Assembly: GCA_017618115.1 (NCBI GenBank)
Contig: JAFZUX010000007.1
Location: 124,001 to 188,000, forward strand
Direction: 5' to 3'
DNA length: 64,000 nt
Origin: Bacteroidales bacterium
Lineage (GTDB): Bacteria; Bacteroidota; Bacteroidia; Bacteroidales; UBA932
Shown here in pieces: positions 19,437 through 27,650 of this stretch. Each line of letters opens with the position of its first letter. The stretch's first letter is position 1. Under the pieces are notes generated by a model. The model was given only the letters and a program-made list of their open reading frames with translations. It made no database searches and was not told where the DNA came from. A program made the translations under genes and the position numbers.

Positions 19437-20390
19437 ATGAAAAAGTATATAGATACCGGTAAAAAAGATACCCGCTCAGGTTTTGGAGAGGGACTGTTAG
19501 AGCTTGGTAAACAGATGGATAACGTTGTTGCCCTTACTGCAGACCTAAAGGGGAGCGTAAAGATGGATGCTTTTGCAAAGGAGTTTCCTCAGAGGTTTTT
19601 CCAATGCGGTATTGCTGAGGCAAATATGATTAACACGGCGGCCGGCCTTTCTTTAAGCGGCAAAGTTCCGTTTGTGGGAACCTTTGCGGCCTTTGCGACG
19701 GGCAGAGTTTATGACCAGGTTAGAATGTGCGTAAGTTACTCTGAGACAAACGTTAAGATTGCTGCATCACACGCGGGAATCACTCTTGGAGAGGACGGAG
19801 CAACTCACCAGATTTTGGAAGACATAGGACTTATGAGAATGCTTCCGGGAATGGTGGTTATAAATCCTTGTGACTTCAATCAGACTAAGGCTGCAACCAT
19901 TGCTGCGGGTAAACATAACGGACCGGTTTATTTGAGATTCGGCCGTCCTTCCGTTCCTAATTTTACACCTGAAAATCAGGAGTTTGTAATAGGTAAGGCA
20001 ATTCTTCTGAATGAAGGAAAAGATGTCTCAATCTTTGCAACTGGCCACCTTGTTTGGGAGGCACTGATTGCAGCAGAGGAGTTGGAGAAGGAGGGAATCT
20101 CTGCAGAGGTTATAAATATTGCTACAATAAAACCTCTTGACGTTAAGGCCGTTATGGAGTCTATAAATAAGACCGGCTGTGCAGTTACTGCAGAGGAGCA
20201 CTTTATTGCAGGCGGTATGGGTGAGATGATTGCGGGAGTTTTGGCAACGGAAAAACCTGTTCCGGTTGAGTATGTTGCAATCAATGACCGCTTTGGCCAG
20301 AGCGGAACTCCGGCAGAACTGATGAAGGCATACGGTCTTGATGCAGAGCATATTGTAGCTGCTGCTAAGAAAGCCATCAAAAGAAAGTAA
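19437..20390 (+). CDS. Transketolase, C-terminal (pyrimidine-binding) subunit
   Basis: Second half of the split transketolase, 317 residues. It has the Pyr domain (FFQCGIAEANMINTAAGLSL holding the catalytic Glu, then FVGTFAAFATGRVYDQVR) and the C-terminal transketolase domain (TAEEHFIAGGMGEMIAGVLA, DRFGQSGTPAELMKAYGLD). It could be confused with DXP synthase, but the length and pairing with the N-terminal subunit settle it. The ECF sigma factor gene begins six bases later, so carbon metabolism and the sigma unit may share a transcript. Confidence 0.94.
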   Translation: MKKYIDTGKKDTRSGFGEGLLELGKQMDNVVALTADLKGSVKMDAFAKEFPQRFFQCGIAEANMINTAAGLSLSGKVPFVGTFAAFATGRVYDQVRMCVSYSETNVKIAASHAGITLGEDGATHQILEDIGLMRMLPGMVVINPCDFNQTKAATIAAGKHNGPVYLRFGRPSVPNFTPENQEFVIGKAILLNEGKDVSIFATGHLVWEALIAAEELEKEGISAEVINIATIKPLDVKAVMESINKTGCAVTAEEHFIAGGMGEMIAGVLATEKPVPVEYVAINDRFGQSGTPAELMKAYGLDAEHIVAAAKKAIKRK

Positions 20391-20396
20391 CACAAT

Positions 20397-20939
20397 ATGA
20401 CAGACAAGGAGATCCTAGAACTGTACCATTCTCCGGATGGATCTCAGCAAGCCTTCAATTTAATTGTCAGGCAATACTCCTCACGTCTGTACTGGCACCT
20501 CAGAGAGATGGTTCTTAACCACGAGGATGCCGACGATTTACTTCAGGATACCTTTATCAAAGTGTGGAACGCTCTTCCTAACTTCCGTGGGGAGAGCGGT
20601 TTATACACGTGGCTCTACAGAATTGCAACCAACGAGGCTTTAACGTTTTTAAAGAAGGAGAGAATCAACAGCAAGTTCTCTCTTACCTCGTTTGAACATA
20701 AACTCATTAAGCAACTGGAGGATGATTTGTACTTCTCCGGAGACACCATGCAGATGATGCTTCAGCGTGAGATTGCAAAACTTCCGGACCGCCAGCGCGC
20801 CATCTTTTCCATGCGCTACTTCCAAAATATGTCATACGCAGATATAGGAGAGATTCTCGGCAGCAATGGAGATGCCGTAAAGGCCTCCTATTCAATAGCC
20901 TACAAAAAGATATCATCCAACTTGAAGAAATTAATTTAA
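20397..20939 (+). CDS. ECF-type RNA polymerase sigma factor
   Basis: Sigma-70 family factor of 180 residues. Region 2 is seen in HEDADDLLQDTFIKVWNALPNFRGES followed by LYTWLYRIATNEALTFLKKER; region 4 in LPDRQRAIFSMRYFQNMSYADIGEILG with the HTH and a closing SYSIAYKKI. It is followed by a one-TM protein and a Spy-like protein, an arrangement common in Bacteroidota in which the second gene is a candidate anti-sigma factor and the third an envelope-stress target. The signal is unknown. Confidence 0.93.
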   Translation: MTDKEILELYHSPDGSQQAFNLIVRQYSSRLYWHLREMVLNHEDADDLLQDTFIKVWNALPNFRGESGLYTWLYRIATNEALTFLKKERINSKFSLTSFEHKLIKQLEDDLYFSGDTMQMMLQREIAKLPDRQRAIFSMRYFQNMSYADIGEILGSNGDAVKASYSIAYKKISSNLKKLI

Positions 20940-21024
20940 TATTTCATATCATTTTTTAGCGTAGGCTTTTTACTTTTTTTAACGAATACACTCTAAATAA
21001 TGGTTTTTGAAAGAAAACTGAGAG

Positions 21025-21507
21025 ATGAACGAGAAGGAAAACAATAAGACATTTTTTAATGATCCGCTGGAAGAGAACAAGTTGCTTCAGATTCCATTCA
21101 CGGTTCCGGAGAACTATTTTGAGGAACTGGAGGAGAAACTGAATGCCACTTTGAGCGGACAGAAACAGGACGGCAAGTGGGGTGCTCTTCTTAGAACGAT
21201 AAAGGCATCACTGGCACTGGCCGCCTCCTTCCTGATTATATTTGGATTGGGATGGGGTGTTATGCACCTTACAAAGAATGTTCAGAACAGATCCGAACTT
21301 ACTGCAAATGCAGCGGAAGATGCTCTTATAGACAGCCTTATGCAGGAGTACGGAGCTATAGAGATAGCAAGATTTTATGAGGCGGATGAAGAGATAGATG
21401 ATAGGGATCTCTATCTGGACGATGATTATTTGGACGCTATAGGTGAATATGTGGAGTCTACCTCCGCATCCTATAACGGAATTTTGGCAGAAGAATTTAA
21501 ACAGTAA
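21025..21507 (+). CDS. Single-TM protein, possible anti-sigma factor
   Basis: A 160-residue protein with a charged cytoplasmic N-terminal part (including FTVPENYFEELEEKL), one transmembrane helix around residues 59-78 (ASLALAASFLIIFGLGWGVM) and an acidic C-terminal segment. It has no zinc-binding HxxxCxxC anti-sigma motif. The proposal that it controls the sigma factor rests on its position between the sigma factor and the Spy-like gene and on the topology. The PENYFEELEEKL segment recurs in proteins at this position in Bacteroidota operons. Confidence 0.62.
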   Translation: MNEKENNKTFFNDPLEENKLLQIPFTVPENYFEELEEKLNATLSGQKQDGKWGALLRTIKASLALAASFLIIFGLGWGVMHLTKNVQNRSELTANAAEDALIDSLMQEYGAIEIARFYEADEEIDDRDLYLDDDYLDAIGEYVESTSASYNGILAEEFKQ

Positions 21508-21522
21508 AAGGAGAGTAAGAAT

Positions 21523-22056
21523 ATGAAAAGAAATTTGATTTTTTCCTTGGCTTTAATGATGTTTTTGCTGGGTTCTCTTTCTCTGTCCGCACAGGACACG
21601 GAGAAGAAGAAAGGCCCTCAGAAACCGATGTTTAACAAGGATCAGATTGTTTCTCAAAAGATTGCCTTCTTTACAAAGTTCTTGGATCTCACCCCTGAGG
21701 AGGCTCAGAAGTTTTGGCCCGTTTACAATGCCTGCCAAGAGGAGATGGAGAAAGCCAGAAAGGAGACAAGAAAGAGTGCTTTTATGCTTTCAAAGGCTGC
21801 AAAAGAGGGGAACAAAACAGATGAAGAAATACGTTCCCTTGCAGAGACCTACTACGGTAACCTGGATAGAGAAAACGCACTTCAAAAGTTGCACTATGCT
21901 GAGTACCAAAAGGTTTTGCCTATTAAGAAGGCGGCTCGCGTAAGACTTCTGGAGGAGCAGTTTACCCGCAACCTTGTAATGCAGTTGAGAGGAAACTATC
22001 GCGGAGGAAAGCCTGGTCCAAAACAGCCGCAGCCAAAAGAGGCTGAGACCAAATAG
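21523..22056 (+). CDS. Spy/CpxP-like periplasmic protein
   Basis: Exported, helix-rich protein of 177 residues with a signal peptide ending LSLSAQ. The motif FLDLTPEEAQKFWPVYNA is the LTxxQ-like heptad of the Spy/CpxP group, and the rest is charged helix ending in a Pro/Gln/Lys-rich tail. It probably acts as a periplasmic chaperone or sensor in envelope stress; that is inferred from family resemblance and from sitting third in a sigma-factor operon. A strong terminator follows. Confidence 0.72.
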   Translation: MKRNLIFSLALMMFLLGSLSLSAQDTEKKKGPQKPMFNKDQIVSQKIAFFTKFLDLTPEEAQKFWPVYNACQEEMEKARKETRKSAFMLSKAAKEGNKTDEEIRSLAETYYGNLDRENALQKLHYAEYQKVLPIKKAARVRLLEEQFTRNLVMQLRGNYRGGKPGPKQPQPKEAETK

Positions 22057-22096
22057 ATTAACACTTCAATTATTGTTATAATGATGTGTTCGCAAG

Positions 22097-22124
22097 GAGG
22101 GCGGCATTTAGCCGCCCTCTTTTT
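22097..22124 (+). terminator. Strong intrinsic terminator
   Basis: Perfect 9-bp stem GAGGGCGGC (22097-22105) and GCCGCCCTC (22111-22119) with loop ATTTA, followed by TTTTTA. It closes the transketolase-sigma-Spy transcript. The T-run reaches the stop codon of the convergent gene. Confidence 0.93.
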
Positions 22125-23745
22125 ATTTAATAATCACAACACTACTATCTGGAAGGAACAGTTTGGTAGATACCAACGCTCCGTCAAATTTTCGTTTTTT
22201 GCTTGCTATGTTTGGATGCAGAATAATTAAGGAATCCTTAATCTCTACAAGTTTTTCTGCAGCCTCCTCATCATCTCCCTCCTTAAAGAACTTCTTGCTA
22301 CTGAGGAGTTTCTCTACGGTTACTTCAAGATCCGGAGTGATGGTCTCATCCTTTACAATCTTTGTTGTAATGTTTCCAAGGCTGTCTTCCTCTGTTACAA
22401 TAGATGAGGAGTTTTTGAACAGCACGTGAATTTTCGGATAGAGAGCATACTTCTTGTTCTTCTTGCCTTCTGTGGTGTAGAGAAGGTAATCTCTGTCATA
22501 CGGACTCTCGTCATTTACAACCACTTCGTCCTCATCATCCGTCTTCACATCCCAGTCAACTACATAGTTGGAGGCACGGTTCTTTCCAACAGCCTCATCA
22601 AGGTAGTCTGCCATCTTCATCCACTTAACAGGCTCACCATCCATAGTATCAGGCAATTTGGCATACTCAACATAAAGCGTATCGTATGGTTTTACAAACT
22701 CCTTCTTAAAGGTGGAGGTTGAAGAGGCCAAATTAAACACCTTATCTGATGAGAAGACGGAGAGGCCTATGATGGAGAGAATCCAGAGTGCAAACATAAT
22801 GAGTCCCGGGTGCCACTTTGGTCTCTTAAGGTTGAAAATAAGCCAGATACCGGCGTATGTGAGGGCCAGAATCGGGAGTACTATAAAGAGTACTGCGCTT
22901 ACCTTGCCAAGCACTCCCCACCACCAAGGCATCTGCAGATAGTCCATTATGCTTACAGGGTTAACTCCGAAGAACTTGTTGGAACCCAGGAAGGCAAACC
23001 AGCCGGCTCCCAAAAGTCCGAATGCAATGAGCAGCAGAAAAAGACCTATAAAGATCTTAAAGAGACGGCCCAACCATCTTCCGTGTGGCTGCTGAGGGTT
23101 ATTGTACTCATCCTCAACACCTTTGACTCCGGGGTCTCTGCCAAACATCTGGCTCTTCTGAATGCGGGTCTTGGCCTCAGGAATAACAATCCATAGAATA
23201 ATGTAGGTAAGAATCATAAGGGAACTTAAGCCTCCTGCAAATGAATGGAAGTGAATGAAGAAGCCAAACTTTACAAACTTAAATACCAGGAAGATGGCAA
23301 AGAAAAGTCTAACCCATACGGGGCTGATATTAAAGTAATGGGCAAGACCGCTGCATACTCCTCCAATAACTCTGTCTGCGGTGTCTCTGAAAAGACGCCT
23401 TCTAATAGTATCGGAGCTCGTTGCGGGCTCTTCCGGTTTTGCCTGGAAGGTACTCTTTGACTCAGAGCCCTTCTCGCCCTCCTCTTCCTCATCAAAATCT
23501 GCCGGCCGTCCCATAATCTTAATCACCTCATCCACTCTCTCCGCGCTTACAACCTCATCTGTAGTATGGCACTCCAGAAGAAGCTCCGCAATTCTGCTCT
23601 CAATGTCGTTAATAATCTCCTTGCCCTCAGGCTTGGTGCTGTAGTGGCTCTCTAAATCCTTGAGATAGAGATCCAAGCGCTGATATGCATCTTTGTTTAC
23701 CGCAAAGGAGATACCGCCTATGCTCACTTTTATTGTCTCTTCCAT
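22123..23745 (-). CDS. PspC-domain membrane protein, large form
   Basis: A 540-residue membrane protein. Residues about 1-70 form an N-terminal domain (METTIKVSIGG-like start, then DIESRIAELLLE) shared with the smaller PspC protein of the operon. The PspC domain follows (RLFRDTADRVIGGVCSGLAHYF to YIILWIVIPEA), then several transmembrane helices, and a soluble C-terminal region with charged repeats (DEDEVVVNDES). PspC domains occur in envelope-stress proteins. It is the last gene of a PspC-PadR-PspC operon, two bases after padR. Confidence 0.85.
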   Translation of the reverse strand: MEETIKVSIGGISFAVNKDAYQRLDLYLKDLESHYSTKPEGKEIINDIESRIAELLLECHTTDEVVSAERVDEVIKIMGRPADFDEEEEGEKGSESKSTFQAKPEEPATSSDTIRRRLFRDTADRVIGGVCSGLAHYFNISPVWVRLFFAIFLVFKFVKFGFFIHFHSFAGGLSSLMILTYIILWIVIPEAKTRIQKSQMFGRDPGVKGVEDEYNNPQQPHGRWLGRLFKIFIGLFLLLIAFGLLGAGWFAFLGSNKFFGVNPVSIMDYLQMPWWWGVLGKVSAVLFIVLPILALTYAGIWLIFNLKRPKWHPGLIMFALWILSIIGLSVFSSDKVFNLASSTSTFKKEFVKPYDTLYVEYAKLPDTMDGEPVKWMKMADYLDEAVGKNRASNYVVDWDVKTDDEDEVVVNDESPYDRDYLLYTTEGKKNKKYALYPKIHVLFKNSSSIVTEEDSLGNITTKIVKDETITPDLEVTVEKLLSSKKFFKEGDDEEAAEKLVEIKDSLIILHPNIASKKRKFDGALVSTKLFLPDSSVVIIK

Positions 23746-23747
23746 AA

Positions 23748-24134
23748 CTAAATCTCCTTTGAAAGTGCAGTTGTTCCGTTCTTAATGAAATCTACGGTCT
23801 TGATCACATCTCCCCAGGCTTCATCCATCACCTCAAGAGCCTTATGTCCCTTCTCTGTAAGTGAATAATACTTGCGAGGAGGACCTGCAGGACTCTCTTC
23901 CCATCTGTAGGAGAGCAATCCCTGATTCTTCTGACGAGCCAACAGAGGATAAAGCGTACCTTCTACCACAATCATTTTTGCCTCTTTAAGCTCCGCGATA
24001 AGTGGAGAGACATAGGAATCTCCCTTTCTGAGGATGCTCAGAATACAGTATTCCAACACACCCTTTCTCATTTGAGCCTTAATGTTTTCCGCATTAAGGT
24101 CAAAGTTCATCTCATTCTGATCCTTAATTTCCAT
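23748..24134 (-). CDS. PadR-family transcriptional regulator
   Basis: A 128-residue winged-helix regulator. MRKGVLEYCILSILRKGDSYVSPLIAEL and VVEGTLYPLLARQKNQGLLSYRW match the PadR HTH and wing, and the C-terminal RKYYSLTEKGHKALEVMDE is the family signature. It probably represses its own operon, as usual for PadR proteins next to membrane genes; the effector is unknown. It sits between two PspC genes with gaps of ten and two bases. Confidence 0.92.
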   Translation of the reverse strand: MEIKDQNEMNFDLNAENIKAQMRKGVLEYCILSILRKGDSYVSPLIAELKEAKMIVVEGTLYPLLARQKNQGLLSYRWEESPAGPPRKYYSLTEKGHKALEVMDEAWGDVIKTVDFIKNGTTALSKEI

Positions 24135-24144
24135 AACTCCTGTT

Positions 24145-24738
24145 TTATCTCTTTGTTCTGAATTTATCTAGATTCTCCGCCGTCTTAGGCCATCCCCTCA
24201 TCTCACACTTCTGCGCCGGAGTGGTTGCCTTAGGCACTACAATCCAAAGGATTATGTAGATAAGCAGACCTGAACAACCGGCCAGGAAGAGAAGTACGAA
24301 CGCTATCTTAATAAGAGTAGGGTCAACGTTGAGGTAATAACCCAATCCCATGCAGACACCGCCCAATGAAGCATTGTCAGAATCTCTGTAGACCCTCTTC
24401 ACTACCGGCTCGTCATAAACCTTTGAGGTGTTGTAGGTATTGTTATTAAAGTTGGCGCTCTCTCCACCGCTTCTTCTGTAAGGCTCCCCGTCCGGCATAC
24501 CCAACTGATCTATGATCTCATTAATCATACTAATATCTACTACGTTCTTAACGGGACCTACCTTATAAGAGAGTATCTCTGCGATTCTCTCCTCTATGTC
24601 CCGCATGGTCTCCTCAGACTGGACGCCCAAAGATGATTTTCTTTTAAAGGCATCCAAATACTCTTTCAGAGCCTCATAGGCATCTTTCTCCAAAGTGAAG
24701 CTCTTGTTTCCGATTGCAACATTGATAACTTCTTTCAT
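24145..24738 (-). CDS. PspC-domain protein, small form
   Basis: A 197-residue protein with the same N-terminal domain as its larger operon partner (MKEVINVAIGNKSFTLEKDA, DIEERIAEIL) followed by a PspC domain (RVYRDSDNASLGGVCMGLGYYL to IILWIVVPKA) with two hydrophobic helices. The ATG at 24738 is chosen because the frame upstream lies in the leader, about 43 bases after a good promoter, and because the two paralogues then start alike. First gene of the PspC-PadR-PspC operon. Confidence 0.87.
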   Translation of the reverse strand: MKEVINVAIGNKSFTLEKDAYEALKEYLDAFKRKSSLGVQSEETMRDIEERIAEILSYKVGPVKNVVDISMINEIIDQLGMPDGEPYRRSGGESANFNNNTYNTSKVYDEPVVKRVYRDSDNASLGGVCMGLGYYLNVDPTLIKIAFVLLFLAGCSGLLIYIILWIVVPKATTPAQKCEMRGWPKTAENLDKFRTKR

Positions 24739-24786
24739 GGTCGTATAATTTTTAAAGTTCTTTGTATTCGCTGGTATTTTGTAATG

Positions 24787-24818
24787 CAAATATATGATAA
24801 TTCTTAGGTACTATGCAA
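24787..24818 (-). promoter_or_regulatory. Promoter for the PspC-PadR-PspC operon
   Basis: Minus strand TTG (24818-24816), 21 bases, TATATTTG (24794-24787), an exact TAnnTTTG match. Confidence 0.72.
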
Positions 24819-24835
24819 CACAAGGTAGTATATTT

Positions 24836-24886
24836 AAAAAGATATCCTGATATTTTTGACGCATTCTTGCGTGAATATCAGGATAT
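24836..24886 (-). terminator. Nested long-stem terminator after secG
   Basis: Perfect 13-bp arms ATATCCTGATATT (24842-24854) and AATATCAGGATAT (24874-24886) enclose a second perfect 5-bp stem ACGCA/TGCGT (24859-24863, 24868-24872) with a TTCT loop. On the minus strand a T5 run (24840-24836) follows. It lies 35 bases after the secG stop and just upstream of the next operon's promoter. Confidence 0.82.
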
Positions 24887-24921
24887 TAGGCGCTTGTTAC
24901 GTTTTTGTTACAAAACGAGGC

Positions 24922-25242
24922 TTAGTTAGCCTGATTCTCTATAGGGAATGTAGGGATGCTGTTTGCCGGTGCGCTCTTCTGAAGCTCTTTGGTAAGGTCT
25001 GACTTCTTACTCTGGTTTCTGCTTGAAACAGCTCCTGAAGCTGCAATGCAGCAAACTATAATAATTCCGGCAAGCCACCATGTAGCTCTCTCCAAAAAAT
25101 CCGCCGTCTGTCTAACGCCAAATGTCTGATTACCAGCAGCAAAGTTAGCAGCCAATCCGCCGCCCTTTGAGTTCTGGAGCAATACTGCTATAGTCAGAAA
25201 AATGCTCGCAATCACAATAATAACTACAAATACTCCGTACAT
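24922..25242 (-). CDS. secG: Preprotein translocase subunit SecG
   Basis: Small accessory subunit of the SecYEG channel, 106 residues with two transmembrane helices. It has the family pattern IVIASIFLTIAVLLQNSKGGGLAANFA between the helices, followed by TADFLERATWWLAGIIIVCC. The C-terminal extension is typical of Bacteroidota. Last gene of a four-gene operon (sigma-54 activator, LptE, TPR-like, SecG), two bases after the TPR-like gene. Confidence 0.94.
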   Translation of the reverse strand: MYGVFVVIIVIASIFLTIAVLLQNSKGGGLAANFAAGNQTFGVRQTADFLERATWWLAGIIIVCCIAASGAVSSRNQSKKSDLTKELQKSAPANSIPTFPIENQAN

Positions 25243-25243
25243 A

Positions 25244-25876
25244 TTATTCTTTATTTTTTGTCTTCAAATCGTTTACAAGGGCTGCAAAGTAAGCACTTTT
25301 TTGTGGATATAACAAAATTAGTTTAGAGAAGACCTCTATAGCTTGCTCATTGTAACCCTGTTGTGCATAGATGTGTCCCAATGTTTCCGTGCAGAAAGCC
25401 AGATCGTCAAAGTTGACTTTACCCTCTGAATCTATAACCGTAGACTTGTCCGCCTGCTTCTTTACAAACGGACTGTTTCTAAGCTTAAGTTCCATATCTT
25501 CCTCAGGGGCAATGGATTTCAGATCTTCCTTGGAGAAGAAATCTCCGCCCGCAACAATAACTCTTCTCTTAGGAGCAGGTTCAACCTTCTCCTCCACGGT
25601 AACGTTTTCATTCTTGTCAGATGCGTCAAGAACAATTGTCTCCTCCTCGGAGAAGTCTCTATCGGGATTGTTGATGTTTCTGTAAAGGGTTGAGCGTGAG
25701 GCTAGAAAAACGGCACACTCCTTCAGTTTCTGAATGAAGGCCTCTTTGTCTATACGGTAGAGTTTTTCCAAAAGTATCTGACGGGCGTAGGAGTACCAGG
25801 GACTCTCTTTTACAAGAGACTCCAACTCCATAACATCCATTGATGATAACTTTTTATGTTTCTCTTCTACCTCCAC
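25244..25876 (-). CDS. TPR-like hypothetical protein
   Basis: A 210-residue protein without signal peptide. The N-terminal third is helical (SMDVMELESLVKESPWYSYA, ILLEKLYRID), the middle is acidic and probably disordered, and the C-terminus has a single TPR-like hairpin (ETLGHIYAQQGYNEQAIEVF, then SKLILLYPQKSAYFAALV). It overlaps lptE by ten bases and precedes secG, an order I associate with Bacteroidales genomes. No molecular function can be given. Confidence 0.75.
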   Translation of the reverse strand: MEVEEKHKKLSSMDVMELESLVKESPWYSYARQILLEKLYRIDKEAFIQKLKECAVFLASRSTLYRNINNPDRDFSEEETIVLDASDKNENVTVEEKVEPAPKRRVIVAGGDFFSKEDLKSIAPEEDMELKLRNSPFVKKQADKSTVIDSEGKVNFDDLAFCTETLGHIYAQQGYNEQAIEVFSKLILLYPQKSAYFAALVNDLKTKNKE

Positions 25877-26391
25877 TCTGCAACTGTAGCGTTAAAAATA
25901 TCTTCCACCAAGGTCTCTATAATCTGCTGGCACAAAACATCTTGCACGGCATCCAAAGAGTTGGTGGAATCATAGTCCTGGTATGCGGCAAAGGAGCGTC
26001 CCTCCGGGAATGCCTCATCCGGATATTTATTGTTCTTGTAGATAATTCTTACTGCAATTGTAAGACGGTTGCGTGATGCAATTTCATCCGCCGTTACTGC
26101 GGTTGGCGTAACCTCGTAACTTGTAATGTATCCGGTCACCTCCAAATCTGCATCCTGGTCATCATAAACCATCTCAAGTTTTGTAAGACGGCGGTACTTG
26201 TCCTGCAGTGCCTGAGTAAGATTGTTGGAGAGTGAAGGGTTAATCTGCATAGCCTTGTTCTCTATGTTGGCAACATAGATTGTCTTAATGTCCGGCTGCA
26301 GAGAAGTTCCTGAGAATGAATAAATTCCGCAACCACTCAAAAGCATGGTTCCAATAAGTGCAATCAGCAGATGTATAGATTTGAATTTCAT
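25867..26391 (-). CDS. lptE: LptE-family LPS-assembly lipoprotein
   Basis: Outer-membrane lipoprotein of 174 residues expected to plug LptD and help place LPS in the outer leaflet. Signal peptide with lipobox LLSGC, then GIYSFSGTSLQPDIKTIYVA, the typical start of Bacteroidota LptE-like proteins, and later NLTQALQDKYRR and LEVTGYITSYEVTP. It lies between a sigma-54 activator and a TPR-like gene that it overlaps. Confidence 0.87.
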   Translation of the reverse strand: MKFKSIHLLIALIGTMLLSGCGIYSFSGTSLQPDIKTIYVANIENKAMQINPSLSNNLTQALQDKYRRLTKLEMVYDDQDADLEVTGYITSYEVTPTAVTADEIASRNRLTIAVRIIYKNNKYPDEAFPEGRSFAAYQDYDSTNSLDAVQDVLCQQIIETLVEDIFNATVAEWR

Positions 26392-26396
26392 AGTTG

Positions 26397-27536
26397 CTAC
26401 TTCTTTATATCAAACTCTTTAATTTTTCTGTAGAGTGTTCTCTCCGAGATTCCCAACTCGTCCGCTGCGGCCTTGCGGTTGCGCGGATACTTCTTGAGTG
26501 CGGAGAGAATTTTCTGTTTGTATGCTCCGTTTATTGAGAGATCTTCCGCCTCGCTCTTTGGTTCACCCTCAGGTGAGACAACTATAACCTTCTCCTCATC
26601 ATCGCCCTGTGAAAAGGCTCCGGAAGCTACCGTCTGCTTGAGGCTGTCCACATCCTGTTTGAGAGCGTATATCATCTTGTAAATGACCTCTTTATCGTTG
26701 ATGAAAGAGTTCTCCTGATATGCAGACTGAGGGTTTGCCAGTACCGGATGAATATCATCTTTAGGGAGGTACCTGCTCATTGTCTCGGCATCTATCTGAC
26801 GAGAAGATTCCAAAACGGCAATCTGCTCAACCACATTCTTCAGCTGGCGGATATTGCCCGGCCAGCGGTAGGTCATAAGAAGAACCTGCGCATCCCTTGT
26901 AAGTTCTATACAAGGCATGTTGTAGCGGTCTGCACAGTCCAAAGCAAACTTGCGGAAGAGCATCGGGATATCACCCTTGCGCTCTCTTAGCGGCGGGAGT
27001 TCTATCGGGATTTGGTTGAGACGGTAAAATAGATCCTCCCTGAATTTTTTCTGAGATATGGCCTGCATGAGGTTTACGTTGGTTGCTGCAATTACCCTTA
27101 CATCAGTCTTTTGCACGGTTGATGAGCCCACCTTGTAAAACTCTCCGCTCTCCAAAACTCTCAGCAGTCTCTTCTGTGATTCCGCAGAGAGTTCGCCCAC
27201 CTCGTCCAGGAAAATGGTGCCGCCGTCCGCCACCTCAAAGTATCCTTTGCGGGTCTCGTTGGCGCCTGTGAAGGAGCCCTTTATGTGGCCGAAGAGTTCG
27301 CTCTCCATTGTTCCCTCCGGAATGGCGCCGCAGTTTACGGCTACATATTTTTTATGTTTTCTCGGACTGTTGCTGTGAATGATTTGAGGAATGGACTCCT
27401 TTCCAACTCCGCTCTCTCCGCTTACCAGAACAGAGAGATCCGTCTGCGCCACCTGCTCCGCAATCTCCAGGGCCCTGTTGAACTTAGGGTCATCTCCAAT
27501 AAGATCAAATCTGTTTTTTAAACTCTGTAATTCCAT
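26397..27536 (-). CDS. Sigma-54-dependent transcriptional activator
   Basis: Enhancer-binding protein of 379 residues with an AAA+ domain and a Fis-type HTH but no receiver or sensory N-terminal domain. Walker A is SGESGVGKES, and the sigma-54-contacting loop reads GSFTGA (canonical GAFTGA with one change). Walker B lies in GGTIFLDEVGEL; R-finger region FREDLFYRLNQIPIELPPLRE. The C-terminal RNRKAAADELGISERTLYRKI is the DNA-binding HTH. Lack of a regulatory domain suggests control by level or by a partner. First gene of an operon with lptE and secG; a GGAGG lies just before the ATG, unusual here. Confidence 0.93.
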   Translation of the reverse strand: MELQSLKNRFDLIGDDPKFNRALEIAEQVAQTDLSVLVSGESGVGKESIPQIIHSNSPRKHKKYVAVNCGAIPEGTMESELFGHIKGSFTGANETRKGYFEVADGGTIFLDEVGELSAESQKRLLRVLESGEFYKVGSSTVQKTDVRVIAATNVNLMQAISQKKFREDLFYRLNQIPIELPPLRERKGDIPMLFRKFALDCADRYNMPCIELTRDAQVLLMTYRWPGNIRQLKNVVEQIAVLESSRQIDAETMSRYLPKDDIHPVLANPQSAYQENSFINDKEVIYKMIYALKQDVDSLKQTVASGAFSQGDDEEKVIVVSPEGEPKSEAEDLSINGAYKQKILSALKKYPRNRKAAADELGISERTLYRKIKEFDIKK

Positions 27537-27563
27537 TTACCCTCCATTTTGAGTCTGTAGGGG

Positions 27564-27571
27564 CAAAGATA
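27564..27571 (-). promoter_or_regulatory. -7 promoter box for the sigma-54 activator operon
   Basis: Minus strand TATCTTTG, an exact TAnnTTTG match, 27 bases before the ATG. A CTG, close to TTG, lies 19 bases upstream. Confidence 0.5.
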
Positions 27572-27593
27572 CATAAAACTGACATTTTTTCAG

Positions 27594-27601
27594 TATTTTT
27601 G
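27594..27601 (+). promoter_or_regulatory. -7 promoter box for kdsB
   Basis: TATTTTTG, exact match, 49 bases before the kdsB ATG, back to back with the divergent box at 27564-27571. No clear -33 element. Confidence 0.45.
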
Positions 27602-27650
27602 TCTGTGGCAAAAGAAACCCTTGCCCGATTATTGTATAGAAGCTATTCTG

